This document shows, piece after piece, positions 61,101 to 64,000 of a DNA stretch of 64,000 nt; position 1 is the stretch's first letter; every line of letters begins with the position of its first letter. Under the pieces are notes generated by a model, which saw only the letters and a program-made list of their open reading frames with translations, had not been told where the DNA came from and did not search any database. The DNA is from Tubiluchus corallicola (taxonomy: Eukaryota > Priapulida > Priapulimorpha > Priapulimorphida > Tubiluchidae), in the NCBI GenBank assembly GCA_030141605.1, contig JAQGDQ010000117.1, positions 186,001 to 250,000 of the forward strand. Direction: 5' to 3'. Position numbers and translations under genes: made by a program.

Positions 61101-64000
61101 TTCACCAGTTTCTTTTTGCTCATTTGATTTTTTTGACCAGCTATCCTTAACAACGTCAATACTGTTCCTATGATGTTTGATTCCTTTCATGGTGTCTCGC
61201 TGTTCACTGGAGGAACCAAGGCCATGCTCATCTGATTTGTTATTAGAAGAGCGATTTTTAGCACTTTTTAGCCGGTTATGTGACGAACTAGCCAATTGCT
61301 TGGACAGACAGTTTGCTTCAAGCTCTTTCTCAGATTTTTCAGTAGGCCAAAGATCAGTTGATCGTTTGCGAAAATCTCCATGGTAATGACTACTATGGTC
61401 CCTAGCCTCCCAAGGATGAACAGCTAGCATTTTAGTGCCATCATTCACACTTTTTGTCAAAGAATCTGAACCATCACTTAAAATGTCCCCATAATGGCGG
61501 ATTCTGTAAAGCAAACTTTGCCTAGGAGTACTCGTTGCAAACTTACTCTCGTCAAAACTGATGATAGATGAACTAGCAGAAGATGCAGTTAATTGATTTG
61601 CACCTTTCTGCTGCTTGCCACTATTATCTTCCAAGGAACTCTGTTGTAGAAATTGTTCGTTGTAATTCTGGGGATTTTCACTACCTTGTTGGCCAATATA
61701 ACTTCTTCGGTATCTTGGTGACATCTTCACATGGGAACAATTAAAATAAATAGCTTTTTCACGAGGGATGAATCGCCGGTGTCTAACATCGGTCTTCCTC
61801 TTATTTGTTGTTTTAATGATTGGGAAGCAATGGGCAGCCTCAATTGAGTTTTCCAACATTTTTGTTTCATTTTTATGTTTCACTGCAATTTGGCGTACTT
61901 GGTTATCGGCATTTCTTGGTGCATCACCATCGCCTTCTCTCATTGCATCTGGATGTTGTAATTCATCTATCTTTTCCAAACTGTCCACACTATTTTGGCT
62001 GCTGTTCAACTGATCACCCTTGGAGTTGTGTGTATCTGAGCTGAGCACACATTCTTTACAATGAATTGACCAAGTTTTCCCATATTTACACTGTTTGCTA
62101 TGATAAAAGTGTTCTGTTTGTGTTTGTCCTGAATTCCGGCGAGGAGAACAGCTTCTACTTCTTCGAACTAATACTTTTACATCTGTGAAATTATTTTTCT
62201 TGTTTACCTCTGGTGCCTTTCTTTTGTCATTAAAGTCGACATTTTTTGTCTGATAACCAGAAGAGCCTTTGCTAACATTTTCAGAAATAATGTTAGCATC
62301 ACTACTATCACGCTGAGTATTTGTATTTAAAATCTGATGTGAAGAAGACATTGCATTGTCGTTTTTCTGAATATTGTCTCTCTCGGCATATAATTTGGTA
62401 GCAGAACCAATATGATAAGTTGCAAAAGATTCTGCACTAGAACAAATAGCATCGCAAGATAATTTCGTGTCATCTATATGCTTTTCTTTTGCTGCGCCCT
62501 CTGTTAATGAATCTACACTCACATGTTTATTTGTATTGTGATGTCCATCTTGTGTTCTAATAGATTTGGTGTGGTCTACAATGTTGAAACTGGGTTTTCC
62601 ACTTTTATCAGTTTTGTCAACAGAACTTTTAATTATATCTGGTGATCGAGGCAGATTCCTGTATAAACGTTCAAATATATTAGGTGGCAGTTCACGCCCA
62701 GGTAATAGCCTTAAAGGTGCTGAATGTGTTTTTTTACCACTTGGTTCCTGCAACCAAATTTCCATAGCTTTTACAGGAGCTTTTGAGTACGATGTTACCT
62801 CTGCTATAGGAAATGTTACTCCCTCAGCGGTGGAAATGTTTTTCATATCTGCCACTGAAGCCTTCTTTCTTAGCGTATTTTCCTTTAATTCATTTTTAGA
62901 AAGCATTAAATCATTGTCTGTGTGCTTTCCTATTCGCATCACTTTCCTATGAGGTGATCTACCTCTTACTTTACTTACCGGTCCAACAGCTTTGTTCTTA
63001 TTTGCAGCTAAACCATTAATCAAATCCTCAGGATTGTCTTTCAGCTGTTTCTGCACTGTATGAGGAACACTGTGTTGTGGTTTACCACGGGTGTCATTGC
63101 AAGTCTGTTTTGGTGTAATCAGTAATTGTTTAGATTGATGACCATCTCCTTCAATTGATTGAAAGTTTCCCATTAAATCAGCACCTTCCATACATTTACT
63201 TCCCTTTACTCGTTCACATGAAGCTGATCTTTGCTTATGCTCTATAACAGTTTTGGACTGGAAACTGCAAGTAGCCTCATTATTATATGGAGATGACAAT
63301 AAATGATCTGTATCACTTAGAGGGTTTTCGTTACATTTCATTGTAGATTTACTAACTTCTGATCTCGGAAGAACAAGTGAAACGATATCCTGTTTTCTTG
63401 TAATAGTTTTTTCTTTACCATGCTCGTTCTTTTTACTCACTTCTTTTATAAGTTTTCCATCTTGATTTACCATGCTGTATGCTTGGGTCTTTGATTCCGA
63501 ATCCTTTTTCGGGTTGGTATGCATGACATCAATTTTTCCATTAAAATTAGCATTTTCAATTTGCCCTTTATTTTTAACAGGTTTACCTAAAACCTCTGCT
63601 TGTGATGGTGCGGTACCTTTGCGTTCTACCTCAGAATCCGTCTTATCATGTTTTAAATTTTTGGCAATTTTTTCATTGTATGAATGACGCCTAGGTAAGA
63701 CTGCTCTTTTATGCCCTTTCTCCATACTCTGTGTGGCACTTCCAAGTGTAGGTAATTTATTTCTCCTTTTAGCAAAATCTTTATAACTATGTTCATTTTT
63801 TAATATTCCTTTAATGGAGCTTTCTCCTATCTTCTTTACTTTGCCAGTTTTCATGCTACAGGTACTTGTTCCATGCAGTCTGTCACTAAGAGAAACATCG
63901 TTAGGTGTTGACTCACCGTGTTCACTATTTGTTGCTCCGCCTTTAGAGTGACTCAAAGTTGACACAACTGATTCTGCAATGTGTGTGATTCCTTCATGTT
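58111..64000 (-). CDS. Unrecognised large disordered protein with C-terminal coiled coil; 5' end beyond the window
   Basis: Six phase-consistent exons on the minus strand: 64000-60565 (open at the edge), 60127-60051, 59732-59571, 59045-58971, 58611-58568 and 58149-58111, together at least 1276 aa. The frame stays open to base 64000 (residues HEGITHIAESVV precede position 63965), so the true start lies further right. The first 1100 residues are Ser/Lys/Asn/His-rich and look disordered, with basic Ser patches such as RRSRSCSPRRNS and RRHSYNEK. Short QT[DE] motifs recur: GQTQTEHF, QQCQTDRE and TPCQTDHA. The last about 105 residues are ordered: a helical ESMAVFLAAEVLSKEAHLSD block, then a coiled coil (QMLEEEKKLLKSIDFL, VEEKQKLFAQDL) and a Lys/Gln tail. 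I do not recognise the family. The architecture would suit a cytoskeletal or centrosome-type scaffold, but that is inference only. An AATAAA on this strand lies at 56369-56364. Confidence 0.8.

Overview
The window is nuclear DNA from an AT-rich animal genome, most likely a marine or other non-vertebrate metazoan. The evidence is multi-exon genes with GT-AG introns, a complexin, a neugrin and an NT5DC1 homologue, a tRNA-derived SINE, and decayed non-LTR retrotransposons. I cannot name the species or phylum from sequence alone. There is no bacterial, phage, CRISPR or operon structure.

Five protein genes can be assembled with reading phase conserved across every junction. In order: (1) a CAAX-tailed complexin of the CPLX3/4 type, 4273-12565 (+), 4 exons, 154 aa; (2) an hnRNP A/B-D (AUF1/CBF-A) RNA-binding protein, 15315-24569 (+), 8 exons, 358 aa; (3) neugrin, a mitochondrial rRNA-assembly protein, 27471-40628 (+), 9 exons, 477 aa; (4) the HAD-type cytosolic 5'-nucleotidase domain protein NT5DC1, 42553-54620 (+), 12 exons, 474 or 432 aa; (5) a convergent minus-strand gene entering from beyond the right edge, 58111-64000 (-), at least 6 exons and 1276 aa. 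The last is mostly disordered with a short C-terminal coiled coil, and I do not recognise it.

Most other recognisable sequence is transposon debris in introns. Non-LTR (LINE) reverse-transcriptase remnants lie near 3.1-3.4, 9.06-10.8, 14.4-14.8, 16.8-17.2, 28.1-28.5 and 41.15-41.34 kb. hAT elements include two with matching target-site duplications (15624-16761 and 19881-20602), one with degenerate ends (33943-35206) and a probable foldback block (17.43-18.85 kb). There are TA-flanked inverted-repeat elements at 7067-8899, 42951-43451 and 46967-47258, a two-copy 390-bp inverted-repeat family (10856-11242 and 34455-34845), and a tRNA-derived SINE (44977-45254). Simple repeats include a GA microsatellite of about 470 bp in neugrin intron 8.

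The genes do not form a pathway: they cover synaptic vesicle fusion, mRNA metabolism, mitochondrial ribosome assembly and a predicted phosphatase. Genes 4 and 5 converge on a shared 3' intergenic region (54.6-58.1 kb). All exon boundaries are my own splice predictions; no transcript data were available. No clearly novel molecular system was found. The best leads are the unrecognised minus-strand protein and several apparently undescribed small transposon families.
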